Made by a program: the position numbers and the translations under genes. This document shows positions 1 to 12,398 of a stretch of DNA of 64,000 nt, in pieces. The notes beneath the pieces were generated by a model. It saw only the letters and a list, made by a program, of their open reading frames with translations. It had not been told where the DNA came from and made no database searches. Source of the stretch: Portunus trituberculatus (taxonomy: Eukaryota; Arthropoda; Malacostraca; Decapoda; Portunidae). Numbering within the stretch: the stretch's first letter is position 1; every line of letters starts with the position of its first letter. The stretch lies in contig NC_059278.1 of NCBI RefSeq assembly GCF_017591435.1, forward strand, positions 16,764,489-16,828,488, given 5' to 3'.

Positions 1-444
1 GTCAGAGATGGAAGACGAGAAGCAAGGAAGCAAACAGCGACAGGGAGTTGTACGTAAAAAAGCCCTCGTGTCCTGAACCAATGAGTAATGACAGCCCAGC
101 CCTTCGTCAGGAGATAAAGAAGGTCCTGACACAAGACTCACACGGAGGACACCTTGGCGCCTCACTCAAATTGCAGGTAACATCATTTTTTCACCTCATC
201 TGCAATGCTAATGAATGGGAATCAGTGGAGGTAATAAGACCCTCATCTCCTCCTCCCCTCCCTCACCAGAGCGCCTGAGATACCTGACATAACACGCACA
301 ACACGTCCTAAGCAACGCAGCATAGCACAGCATAGCACAGCATACAACAAGAAATAATAAACCAACACAGCAATTACCAGCACAGAAATCCCGTTTTCTT
401 TACCTTCTATCCTCATCTCTTCTGTAAATCTTGCTGTAAATTTT
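1..444. other. No gene recognised; left edge
   Basis: Mixed-composition sequence with no domain, splice-supported exon or RNA gene that I can recognise. A short imperfect tandem of the motif AGCACAGCAT lies near 316-345. Confidence 0.5.
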
Positions 445-499
445 CCTCCTCCTCCTCCTCCTCCTCCTCCTCCTCCTCCTCCTCCTCCTCCTCCTCCTC
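445..499. repeat. (CCT)n microsatellite
   Basis: Near-perfect CCT trinucleotide run. It is the first of many trinucleotide tracts; reading frames through it are repeat artefacts. Confidence 0.95.
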
Positions 500-1470
500 G
501 CGTGAGCCTGAGGGAGGGCGTCGCCGCGGGTGGAGGGCGCCTAGGGACCTCCCGCGTGGGCTCCTGATGACGTGGGAGTGGCAGGTGAGAGCTGATTAGG
601 GCTGGGTTACCTGGCGTTTTCTCCTTCGCGGGCTGCACCGGCGGCCACACCCGGTCTGTGCGTTTTTTCGTGGCACTTTTGATTAATGTCGACGGGGAAA
701 AAGTATCTTACATCTCACACGCTCTTTTTATGGACAGGCAGCGTGGAGGTAAGGCATTAAGTTTGTAATAGTGACTCGTGGCTTCTAATAAGTTTCTAAA
801 CAAAATTAGCATATAAGTGGGAAGGTAATGTGATGATTTATTACCTGCTGATAAAACTCCCGTGTGGCTGCAGGTGTGAGGGGAGACTGTGGTGGTTGCT
901 GGTGTGTACTGCTAACTCTCCTACCTTCACTGGTGTACTGTTACCTCCCCCAGTCCCACCCTGCTAACTTTCCTACCTTCACTTGGAGACACTGCTAACT
1001 CTCCCACCCTGCTAACTTTCCTACCTTCACTGGAGTCCTACTAACACACACACAACGTATTAGCAACATTAATTTGCCGAACAAACCAGCAACAGGAGCT
1101 GAATAAACCACCAACAATCGGCCACTAACTGGTCCAAACAAGCCGGCACCGCTGCTAACAGTATACAGTGGAAAGAGTTTACGTCAAGCAGGAAGGTACG
1201 AACTAAAGTGAAAAAATAGTGAAAGCTGAACTGAAATGTGAAGTCAAATGTGAGTTTTAAAATGTGAAATGTGGTTGAAGTAAACAAGCAAACAAATAAA
1301 CAATGAAAACCTGAATGAATAGATAAACACGTAAAGCAAAGAAACTAAACTAAATTACCAACCAACCAAATAACCAACTAACTAAATAAACAAAACGAAC
1401 AAGATCTCCAGACAACGGGAAATTACAACATTCGTTACACAACAAAGAAAGCAAAACAATCGGACGGAAA
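500..1470. other. Anonymous sequence with a small degenerate tandem
   Basis: No gene recognised. Positions 909-1042 hold several imperfect copies of a CTGCTAACT / CCTACCTTCACT block. The remainder is AT-rich unique-looking sequence. Confidence 0.5.
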
Positions 1471-1488
1471 AACACCACCACCACCACC

Positions 1489-1538
<50 letters not shown>

Positions 1539-1713
1539 CAACAACAACAACACAAGAAAGAAAAAAAACAACTGGACGGAAAAACACAACCATCACCACC
1601 ACCACCATCACCACCACCACTACTACCACCACCACTACCACCACCACCACCACCACAACCACCACCACCACCACCGCCGCCAACAACAACAACAACATCA
1701 GCAGCAGCAGCAA
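1471..1713. repeat. (ACC/ACT/AAC)n composite trinucleotide repeat
   Basis: Two blocks of CAC/ACT/ACC triplets, at about 1471-1550 and 1590-1713, separated by a short spacer that repeats the words CGGACGGAAAAACA. The two blocks therefore look like one duplicated unit of about 120 bases. Confidence 0.9.
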
Positions 1714-1823
1714 CAACTTCCCGAGTCTTCCAGGAGAATTAGTGAGTCACGTCTCCTGTTTGTGACTAAAAGAGTGCCTTGAAAACGGAAAACCCGCTGG
1801 GACGCGAGAACATGAAGATGTAA

Positions 1824-2010
1824 GGACACGAGGACACGAGGACACGAGGACACAAGGACATAAGGACACCAGGACATAAGGACACAAAGATACGAGGACA
1901 TAAGGACACAAGGACATAGGGAAACAAGGACACAAGGACATAGGGAAACAAGGACACAAGGACACAAGGACATAGGGAAACAAGGACACAAGGACACGGG
2001 ATAGAGACAG
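1824..2010. repeat. Octamer minisatellite, consensus GACACAAG
   Basis: Successive 8-base units (GACACGAG, GACACAAG, GACATAAG, GACATAGG, GAAACAAG). In the right half the variants recur in the order GACACAAG-GACATAGG-GAAACAAG, which makes a 24-base higher-order unit. 8 and 3 are coprime, so the minus strand reads open in several frames (VSLCP-like repeats) without being a gene. Confidence 0.9.
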
Positions 2011-2081
2011 GAACACACGGTAAAAGAGACACAGCTGGGACACAGAAATAAGGACACAGGAAAATGAATATAGAGAAGGAA

Positions 2082-2086
<5 letters not shown>

Positions 2087-2146
<60 letters not shown>
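2087..2146. repeat. (GA)n microsatellite
   Basis: About 30 GA dinucleotides directly after the octamer array. Confidence 0.95.
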
Positions 2147-2151
<5 letters not shown>

Positions 2152-2404
2152 TCTTCATCGTCCCTTATCATCCTTTATCCCTCATCCTTGGTATTCTCTC
2201 CTTCTCCTTCCCTTTTTAAAACTTCCCAGCTATTTCCATCTTCTCTTCTATCTTCTATCTCCCTGACGTCTCTCTCTCCTGTCTTTATCATGTCGTGCTT
2301 CACCCCCCCCTTTGGTATCCTCTCCCTGTCCTCTCGTTTAATCATGCTCCCCTAACACGTGGCAAGATGGGAAGGTAGAGATGTAGCAAGAGTGAACTAG
2401 TACT

Positions 2405-2700
2405 CTCAATCATTCATCCCTTTCACTGGTAAACTCTGGAACTCCCTCCCTGCATCTGTATTTCCGAATTCCTACGACTTGTCTTCTTTTACGAGGGAGA
2501 TATCGAGGCATTGGCTCCACAATTTTGGCTGACGCTTTTCCACTTTTTAGAGAGCCAGCACTCAAGTGGGCCTTTTTTTTTTCTTTTTTTTTTGCCCTTG
2601 GCTGGCCCTCTTTTTAGGCGGTGGCGACACTCTACAGCAGGGGTATTCAATTTTTTTTTTTTGCCCTTGGCTGGCCCTCTTCAACAGTATTTATTGTCTA
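2405..2700 (+). mobile_element. Truncated non-LTR retrotransposon (LINE) 3' end
   Basis: From about 2418 the plus strand reads IPFTGKLWNSLPASVF and continues into SFTREISRHW. This matches the WNSLP-type C terminus seen in CR1/jockey-group LINE reverse transcriptases. A 3' UTR-like stretch with long T runs and GGCTGGCCCTCTT follows, and part of that tail is repeated at 2640-2690. The same block recurs near 10,445, 15,527, 20,128 and 34,391, so it is a dispersed family with 5'-truncated copies. It is too short to encode a working protein. Confidence 0.75.
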
Positions 2701-2886
2701 TTTTCAATGCAGGAAATGTTTAACCTACGTAAAGTAAGAAAAATGTATAGATTTAGGCGGTGGCGACACTCTACAGCAAGGATATTACACTCGTCTTGCC
2801 TGTGTCTAAAGAGTGCTCCATATCGGTTTGTGATGCCTGCTTCAAAACCAAACACTCGTCTTGCCTGTGTCTAAAGGGTGCTCCCG
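2611..2886. repeat. Local duplications beside the LINE tail
   Basis: The phrase AGGCGGTGGCGACACTCTAC occurs near 2616 and again near 2755. ACTCGTCTTGCCTGTGTCTA occurs near 2789 and again near 2852. These are two overlapping short duplications of about 60-140 bases. Confidence 0.75.
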
Positions 2887-2887
2887 G

Positions 2888-3465
2888 TTTGTGCCCATTG
2901 CAGTTAGTGGCTGATTAGTGGTAGTAGTCGTAGTAGTAGTAGTGGTGGTGGTGGTAAAAAGATAGAGATAGTTAGTTCCTTTGTAAACTCTCTACAAGAT
3001 ATAAACCCAAGATTAGAATAGAGACTGTAAGATAAAATAAATAAATAAATAAATAAACACATAAAAAATAATCAAAAATAATCAAAAGATGAAAAAAAAA
3101 TTACTTGTGAAACTCTTACAACTAACACTAAATCCTGATAAAAGATAAGAGATAAGATCATGAATAGTTTTAAATAAGCAAGACTTCCCACCACTAACAA
3201 AACGCTGACGAAATCTTTATAAGTTCGTGTGAGAGCGAAAAGAACCAACGAAAGAATAGATCTAACAATTCTTACTCTGCACAACATCTGAGAAGCGGCA
3301 GCAGAACAAAAGACGTCCCAGCGATACGTGACGGAGGAGAGAATAACTAACAGGAAAGGAGTTACAGGTAAATGATAAGGTAGTGAATGCTTTATAATAC
3401 GCACGAGTGGGTTATCAATGGAGCTGTGTAGTTAACCTCGTGTCAAGGTTTATTGCGGGTGTGGT
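2888..3465. other. Anonymous AT-rich sequence
   Basis: No gene recognised. Small AGT/GGT runs occur near 2925-2955 and an AAAT run near 3035-3055. Confidence 0.5.
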
Positions 3466-3543
3466 AATGCTGGTGGTGGTGGTGGTGGTGGTGTTAATAG
3501 TGGATGGTTTAGATAGTTGTAAAATATGAATGAATGATAGTGA

Positions 3544-3615
<72 letters not shown>

Positions 3616-3750
3616 AAAAAGCACAATAAAAATAAGATGGATAATATGAATAACTAGTAATAGTAAAAATATAAAAGTATTATTATTATTATTATTATTA
3701 TTAGTAGTAGTAGTAGTAGTAGTAGTAGTAGCAGTAGTGTTAGTAGTAGT
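3466..3750. repeat. GGT, AGT and ATT trinucleotide tracts
   Basis: (GGT)n near 3468-3493, (AGT)n at about 3541-3615, then a compound (TTA)n(TAG)n at 3678-3732. Confidence 0.95.
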
Positions 3751-3837
3751 AACACACATAGCAGTAGTACATTTGCCAGTCAAGGAGGCGGAGAGGGGAA
3801 AAAAAGAAAGGAAAAGAAAAACAAGCTGATAAGTGAA

Positions 3838-4125
3838 TGTGTGTGTAATTCACTTCGGTTGCCTGCTGGTCACCCAGCCAGTCTTCCCCATTACGAAGCG
3901 AGCTCAGAGTTCATAGACCGATCTTCGGGTAGGACTGAGACCACAACACACTCCACACACCGGGAAAGCGAGGCCACAACCCCTCGAGTTACATCTCGTA
4001 CCTATTTACTGCTAGGTGAACAGGGGCCACACATTAAGAGGTTTGCCCATTTGCCTCGCCGCTTACCGGGACTCGAACATGGGCCTCTCGATTGTGAGCC
4101 GAGCGTGCTAACCACTACACTACGC

Positions 4126-4127
<2 letters not shown>
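3838..4127 (-). mobile_element. tRNA-derived SINE (family 1)
   Basis: Read on the minus strand the element opens with a tRNA-like head (box A region GTGTAGTGGTTAGCACGCTC, box B GTTCGAGTCC with T-arm pairing). A tRNA-unrelated body follows, containing CTGTTCACCTAGCAGTAAAT and CTCGAGGGGTTGTGG, and it ends GAATTACACACA. A second copy lies at 60,805-61,088 in an ADAM intron. Both are bounded by AC/GT microsatellites. The long shared body and the extra pairing defects argue for a SINE rather than a functional tRNA gene. Confidence 0.85.

Positions 4128-4170
<43 letters not shown>
4128..4170. repeat. (GT)n microsatellite abutting the SINE
   Basis: Perfect GT run starting exactly at the tRNA-like head of the SINE. 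Confidence 0.95.
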
Positions 4171-4430
4171 CTGCAAGCTGTACACACCTGCGGACCACAC
4201 CTTGCACATCTGACCTCGACCTGAAAGCAGAGACCCCTGGCGGCACTCAGAAGAACGATGCCACCACCAACACCACCACCACCACTACCCCCCTCTCTCT
4301 CTCTCTCTCTCTCTAAGTAATGACGCAACGAAATCGGAAAGACTACAGGTTAAATACAGGTTAATTAGTGTACCCTTTATAATTAGAACTGTATATTTCT
4401 TTACCTGTTTTGCGTATGTCTTAATCCCCC

Positions 4431-4502
<72 letters not shown>

Positions 4503-4799
4503 AATAAGGTAAAATCAATTGATATTTAATGTGTTGTAAATTCTTAACGTGTCTTTTTGTTCTTCGTTTTATTATTTAACTTCGTCTCGCTTCTCCGTAC
4601 CCACTGTGACGCTGGAGTGGGGGAGGAGGAGGAGGAGGAGGAGGAGGAGGAGGAGGAGGAGGAGGAGGAGGAGGAGGAGGAGGAGGAGGAAGGTAGAAGG
4701 CAGAAGAGAAGTGACAAAAAAATGAGGATTGAGGAGGAGGAAGAGGAGGAGGAGGAGGAGGAAGCGCAGTCTCCACCATTATCGATATTTCATGGCTGT

Positions 4800-4871
<72 letters not shown>

Positions 4872-4880
4872 GGTTCAGGT

Positions 4881-4943
<63 letters not shown>

Positions 4944-5021
4944 ATCACCCTTACATACCTGTCACTCCCACCACACCTGCCGCGCCATATACCTGTCATC
5001 CCCTCACACCTGTTACCTGTC

Positions 5022-5106
<85 letters not shown>

Positions 5107-5462
5107 GACGAACCCAAACTCAATCCAAACCTGACTAACTTCCACCATAAAGATACAAACATACCAGACTACACACGTGGCTCTAACTAATCACACCTGC
5201 TTAATCACACACCTGTTCATGAAGCCCGCCAGCCATCACATCTGTCTTTGGTGGTGGTGGTGGTGGTGGTGGTGGTGGTGGTGGTGGCAGTGGTGGTGGT
5301 GGTGGTTTTGACAAGGACTCCTTATCTTCTTCTCAAAGGAACACAAAACCTTCCCAGTAATTAGTACCGAGGAGGAGGAGGAGGAGGAGGAGGAGGAGGA
5401 GGAGGTAGAGGTGGAGGTAACTCGTATATATACGATTTTTTAAGTCAAGAATTCGCCTTCGA

Positions 5463-5537
<75 letters not shown>

Positions 5538-5562
5538 ATCAATTCAATAAAACAATACATAC

Positions 5563-5621
<59 letters not shown>

Positions 5622-5673
5622 AAGTCATGATCACGCTTATCATTTTTTGCTGGAATTTTACAGTGCATTAAGT

Positions 5674-5720
<47 letters not shown>
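4171..5720. repeat. Dense microsatellite cluster
   Basis: Tracts in order: (CT)n 4292-4315 and 4434-4501; (GGA)n 4620-4690 and 4730-4763; (GT)n 4804-4868; (CA)n 4884-4941 and 5024-5104; (GGT)n 5248-5307; (GGA)n 5371-5405; (CA)n 5464-5531; (GA)n 5566-5618; (CT)n 5678-5718. No coding sequence lies between them. Confidence 0.9.
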
Positions 5721-5947
5721 TGAAAGGTGAAAGCGGGAACAGGTGAGGTAAGGTAAGTTTTGCTTCAATTAACCTGCCTTGAAGCAAACAGAGACAAGGG
5801 TTGAGTTATTTCACTTCAAAAAAATAAAAGTCTCGCGAAATAACACGTATCGTTGAGAAGGTCAGTAAAAGATTTCAGTCTCTTTGATAGAGAAAAAAAA
5901 AAAAAAAAATAGGTAGTAAATTGGTTCTGCATTCTGGGTCTGTTTTT
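5721..5947. other. Anonymous spacer
   Basis: No recognised feature apart from an A-run near 5893-5909. Confidence 0.5.
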
Positions 5948-5951
5948 TTAA

Positions 5952-6228
5952 CCCCTTCAGTACTGAGACTCATATTTCACCTTGAGATTTGTGTACAATT
6001 GGACCATTTTATTCAATCCTTTCAGTATTGAGACACATTTTTTACTTTGAAATTTGTGTACAATTCGACCATTTTATTGGCATTAGGAAGGGTCTATGGA
6101 CAGAAGATTAATGCTCACAGTCTTCACTATTTCAATCCCCTCCTACTCCCCATGAGTTTCTAAAGGTGTATAAAATCGCCAAATAGTAAGCAGAGTGAAT
6201 ATGGAAATGCGTCATGGTACTGAAGGGG
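5952..6228. mobile_element. MITE family 1, copy A (TTAA-flanked)
   Basis: It starts CCCCTTCAGTACTG and ends with the complement, GTACTGAAGGGG. Left flank is TTAA and right flank TTTA. The 5' segment is internally duplicated (a second start-like block from about 6007). The core CACAGTCTTCACTATTT is shared with five other copies in this window. No transposase is encoded. The target and CCCC termini suggest a piggyBac-type non-autonomous element by inference. Confidence 0.8.
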
Positions 6229-6239
6229 TTTATTTGGAA

Positions 6240-7760
6240 TGACAAACACGCTTTCTTTCTATTTTTCCTTTTTCCTTCTTTCGTTCTGATTTTCTATTGT
6301 CATCTTCTCCTCTCCTTATTTCTTTTTTGGTGAGTGACACGTGGACGGCCATTTCCTTGATTATTTCTTTATACATTCCTAGTTTTTCTTTTTTCTTTTT
6401 TTTTTTGACATCGTCTCTTATTTCTTTTTTTTTGGGGGGAATTTATTTTAGAATTTTAGTAAGAGGAAATCAATACTTTATCTATTTTTTTTTTGTTCTT
6501 TTTCCTATTTTTTTTTCCTGGCTTTCTTTTGTCATCGTCTCATTTTTTCTCTCTCTCTTTTTTAGGGACTGATTCACAAACGGCCTTTTCTTGATTGCTT
6601 CTTTTATATTTCCTTAGTTTCTTTTCTTTATTTCTTTTTGGGAATTTCTTATATAATTCTACACACTTTTTTCAATTTTTTCTTCCTTTTTCCTACTTTT
6701 TCCTGGGTTTCTTTATCATCCTCTCTTTTCCAACTTTTTTTTTTTTAGGGACTGATTCAAAGACGGCCATTTTTTTTATTATTTCTTTAATATTTTCTTA
6801 GTTTCTTTATTTGACCATCATCTCATATCTCTTTTGGGGAATTTCTATTATTTTTTTCTATTTTCTTTCTTTTTATTCCGCCATCATGTCTTATTATTTC
6901 TTTTTAGGGAATTTCTTTTATAATTCTAGTAAGACGAAAATCAATACTTTTTTTCAATTTTTTCCTATTTTCCTACTTTCCTCCCGGTTTTATTTTGCCA
7001 TCCTCTCTTTTCCTCATTTACTTTTTAGGGACTGATTAAAAAAAACAGCCATTTCTTGATTTATTCTTTGATATTTTATTAGTTTCTTTTTTTTTATTTC
7101 GCAATCTCTTATCTCTTTTAGGGCAATTTCTTTTATAATTCTAGTAAGACATACACTTTTTTTCAATTTTTTCCCTTCTTTTTTCTACTTTCTTCCTGGC
7201 TTTCTTTTGTCATCCTCTCTTCTCCTTATTTTTTTTTTTTTTTTGATAAATGATTCATAAACGGTCATTTTTTTATTCCTTTTCTTGATACATTCCTAGT
7301 TCCTTTCTTTATTTGGCCACCATCTCTTATCTCTTTTGGAGGAGTTCTATTACATTTTCTTCTACATTTTTCTAGCTTTTCTTTTTCATTTGGGCATCAT
7401 CTCTTATTTCCTTTAGCAATTTGTATCATAATTATTCAAGCAAGTGGAAATACACACTTTTTCTACTTTTCCTTCTTTTTCCTACTTCTTCCTGGTTTTC
7501 TTTCATCATCTCTCTCTCTCTCTCTCTCTTTTCGGAGGGGACTGATTCAAAGATGGCCATTTTTTCTTATTACTTTCTCATACGATTCTAGTGTTTTTTT
7601 CTTCATTTGGCCATCTCTTATCTCTTTTAGGAACTTCTATTACTTGTTCAGACATTCGGACAAGTTGGAGGAGGTGATTTCCCCTGAAGAAGCATCAGCG
7701 AAACTATAGTCGGCAATAAACTCACCTCCCTGCACCTGTGTTTCTTTTCATCTACTCCTC
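6240..7760. repeat. Degenerate T-rich tandem satellite
   Basis: Pyrimidine-rich sequence in which AGGGACTGATTCA-(n)-ACGGCC recurs near 6329 (weak), 6565, 6748, 7026, 7243 and 7536. A second landmark, TTTATAATTCTAGTAAG, recurs near 6445, 6645, 6912, 7128, 7420 and 7750. The spacing is roughly 180-290 bases, so units have diverged in length. Hydrophobic reading frames here are by-products of the T-richness. Confidence 0.75.
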
Positions 7761-8935
7761 CAGTTTCTATTACAATTCTAGCAAGTGGAAATGATCTGGG
7801 ATAAAGCTACACTAAACAAGCAGGTGTAAAAGGCTCTAAGTTGGAAAAAAAAAAAAAAGGCGAGAATATTCAACCTATAATTAAGGAAGCTATTTAATTC
7901 TCAGGTTATCACTACACGCACCTCCATACACATACATTTTTCATTCAATATTTAGGATTGGAGAAGAATAAATGACTCCTGTACCAGCCAAGGAGTCCAT
8001 TTTCTTTTTCACATTTTAGGGACCACCACCTCAGATTCACTTTTTTTTTTTTTTTTTACCAATTTTTTTTTTGCCCTTGGCCGGTTGTAAAAAAAAAAAA
8101 AAAAAAAAAAAAACATACCTGACACAAACACCTGGGCACTTTTATCATCACAGGATATCCTACGTCTCCTTCTGACCCACTTCCTCCTCCTTCTCCTCCT
8201 TCTCTTTCTCCTCTTATCACACGTCCCTTACAATGCACCTCTCCTCACCCTTCACCCCCTACCCGTCATCTCCCTCCCTCCCACAGTCCTTCCTCCCCAC
8301 CACAAAGCATACACCTTGCCTCTCCCTCTCTCTCTTCTCATTAGTGGCAGGTGAACAAGGGTCTCGCCAGGTAAATATAGCGGTAATAGGAGTTTAACCT
8401 TTCCTTTTTCGAATTTCTAGTGTAAGTTTCAGTGTATTTAAGTTTTGGGGTCCGTTTTCAATCTGTTTTTGGTGTGAAACTTTTAATATTTTTTTCTTTT
8501 TGATTTATGAAAGGGGAAAAAATTTAGAAAGTTACGTAGTTTTAATATTTAATTCTTATTTGGAGAGTGCTGTCGTATATCCAGTGGCCTGTTTCTTTTC
8601 TTCTTTTTCCTTTTATTTTTATCTTCTGGGCGGAGGGGAGGGAGATGAATAGAAGGAGGAGGTGGAGGAGGAAAAGCAGGAGGAGGAAGACGGGGGAGGG
8701 AACGGAGGGAGGGAAGAGGGAGAAGAGGAAGCACAAGAATACCTGGTTTTCATTCTCCATTTACATGTGGCCGAGAAAAATGAGAAATTCTGTCTTAATC
8801 TTAACTCAGTTTTAAAATCGCGAGGCCCTGTGAAGCGAGACGAGATGGGAAGCGCCCCGCCCGCCAACTCACCGCGCTGCCTCAGGAGGAAGGAAGGAGG
8901 AGGGAAGGAAACACAGGTGATATTAATATACCTTA

Positions 8936-8937
<2 letters not shown>
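7761..8937. other. Anonymous sequence with homopolymer runs
   Basis: No gene recognised. T and A runs flank GCCCTTGGCCGG at 8040-8113, which resembles the 3' tail of the LINE family seen near 2,640. A purine-rich GGAGGAGG stretch lies at about 8640-8740. Confidence 0.5.
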
Positions 8938-9003
<66 letters not shown>

Positions 9004-9290
9004 TTACCACTACGACTATTACTACTACAACTACGACTACTACTACTACTACTATTACTACTACTACTACTACCACTACTACTACTACTACCACTATTAC
9101 GACTACTATTACTACTACTACTACTACTATAAAAAAAAGTACAATTACTAATGCTGCTACTACTACTGTTGCTGCTACTCTTGTTAGTACTACAACAGAA
9201 ACAACTACAACCACTTCTTATATTACTACTACAACAATAACAACAACAACAACTACTACTACTACTATTACAACTACTACTACTATTTTC
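8938..9290. repeat. Long imperfect (ACT)n repeat
   Basis: About 350 bases of ACT triplets with ACC, ATT, ACG and ACA variants. The poly-L, poly-V and poly-S frames across it are repeat translations. Confidence 0.95.
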
Positions 9291-10230
<940 letters not shown>

Positions 10231-10444
10231 CTTTTATCATCGTCTTCATATCAACAACAACATCAACACGACAATTAAGTAAGAAATAACAAAAAGAAAA
10301 AAATAACACCTAATTATCAACTCTATGTACTTAAACACTTACAAAACACTACAAAAAGACACTACAAACACTCCTTTTAACCTTTTTAATGCTTACAATA
10401 ATACAGTTCCTATTCTTAAGTACACGATACTCTTAAGACTCTCC
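10231..10444. other. Anonymous spacer
   Basis: AT-rich, no recognised feature. Confidence 0.5.
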
Positions 10445-10548
10445 TGTATTCACGATCTTCCATCCCTTTCACTGGTAAACTCTGGAACTCACTGCCTGAT
10501 TCTGTACTTCCCGTTTCCCGTGACTTTAGTTCCTTCAAGTGGAAACTA
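10445..10548 (+). mobile_element. LINE 3' fragment
   Basis: CATCCCTTTCACTGGTAAAC followed by CTGGAACTC matches the copy at 2,418. It covers only the WNSLP region and ends where a MITE begins. Confidence 0.7.
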
Positions 10549-10552
10549 TTAA

Positions 10553-10758
10553 CCCCTTCAGTACCATGACGCGTCTCCACATTCATTCTACTTACTATTT
10601 GATGATTTTATACAACTTCAGAAACTCATGTGAGGGATTAAAATAGTGAAGACTGTGGCCATTCATGTTCTGACCACCAAAGATCGTTCTTAATATGAAT
10701 AAAATCGTCTAATCACATCCGAAACTCAAGCTAACAATGTGTCCCGGTACTGAAGAAG
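10553..10758. mobile_element. MITE family 1, copy B
   Basis: CCCCTTCAGTACCATGACG start and GTACTGAAGAAG end. Left TTAA, right TTTA. It contains the AATAGTGAAGACTGTGG core in the opposite orientation to copy A. Confidence 0.8.
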
Positions 10759-10808
10759 TTTAGGTACTTCTCAAAATCCGAATAATACGTTTGGTTAGTT
10801 TTTTTTAG

Positions 10809-11013
10809 CTCCTTCAGTAGTGGGACGGATTTTTACCAAGAGTTTTGGGTTTGAGTACACGACTTTATTTACACTAGAAAGGGTTTATGGAGGTCGGAAG
10901 AATGATATCCAGAATTTTCACTATTTTAATTGCCATATGAGATTTTGAAGTTGTATAAAAATCGTGTAATATTAAGTAAATAAAAATAAAGACGAGTCAT
11001 GGTACTGAAAGGG
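10809..11013. mobile_element. MITE family 1, copy C
   Basis: CTCCTTCAGTAGTGGGACG start, GTACTGAAAGGG end, flanked by TTAG and TTAA. It lies only 50 bases after copy B. Confidence 0.8.
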
Positions 11014-11338
11014 TTAAGCTGGCAAATCAGTAAGCCTTTTTTTATGTAAGTTTTCGTTTCTCTTAGCCAGCACGTCTCTTGTATAAACGTCTTGACTATT
11101 CTCTTTATTCTTTCTTTGTATTTTGTATCAATGGTCAAAAATTTAAACGGTATACAAACTTATGTCTTATCTAAATACACGTCACCTGTTCATGTTACAT
11201 ACCTACACGTCACCAGGTCCACTGCACACCTTGACACGTCCTTGTCTTAATTAAGCTTGATTCGTGGCAAGGATAAGGACATGAACTGGAGGTAATGGTT
11301 AAAATATTCTTCAGTATGGAGTCACGATCGAGGAGTTG

Positions 11339-11340
<2 letters not shown>
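11014..11340. other. Anonymous spacer
   Basis: No recognised feature. It includes short near-duplicate phrases ACACGTCACC at about 11,179 and 11,205. Confidence 0.5.
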
Positions 11341-11425
<85 letters not shown>

Positions 11426-11516
11426 TATAATCTATAGCTACATATTTTTGTGTTTATTTTCTCAGCTTGTAAGAATAGAATAAAGGAAAAATCATAATGG
11501 CAAAGGCATCTTATCT

Positions 11517-11595
<79 letters not shown>

Positions 11596-11694
11596 ATACC
11601 TAATCTTTCAATTAACTAAGGGCCTGACTAACTGACTGACTGACTAAATGACTAACTGACTGACTGACTAAAAACTGACTGATAATTAACAAAC

Positions 11695-11741
<47 letters not shown>

Positions 11742-11943
11742 CCTTCCCCCTCCCCCCACAAATATCCCTCCTTGACCTCATCCCTCTGACCTCCCCAGCC
11801 TCTCTATCTTACTAAGGATGTTCACGGCTGTACAAGGGCGGGCGGTGAGGTAAGGAGAGGCAGGTGGGAGGCGTGGGCGCTGGTTATAATCACGTGGAAA
11901 TGCCAGTAAGGGAGAGGAAAGAACTTAATGATTTTGTGTGTGT

Positions 11944-12042
<99 letters not shown>

Positions 12043-12068
12043 CATTTTTTTTAATTTCTGTCTACCTT

Positions 12069-12119
<51 letters not shown>

Positions 12120-12330
12120 GTCTGTCTGTCTGTCTATCTATCTATCGTATCTATCTATCTGTCCCTCTGCATTCATTCAACCTACTTAATCTCACCACCA
12201 CCACCACCACCACCACCACCACAACCACCACAACCACAACCAGCACCACCACAAATACCACAAACCAAACCCTTTTACTTTCACCACAACCACCACTACC
12301 ACCAACACCATTTCACCATCACTAGCACTC

Positions 12331-12398
<68 letters not shown>

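Noticed and set aside
3838..4127. Functional tRNA gene at the SINE head
   Set aside because: A long non-tRNA body is shared with a second copy, with no tRNA terminator, so it is a tRNA-derived SINE.
6297..7035. Three hydrophobic frames as membrane proteins
   Set aside because: Phe/Leu/Ser bias comes from T-rich satellite DNA; no conserved domain or start context.
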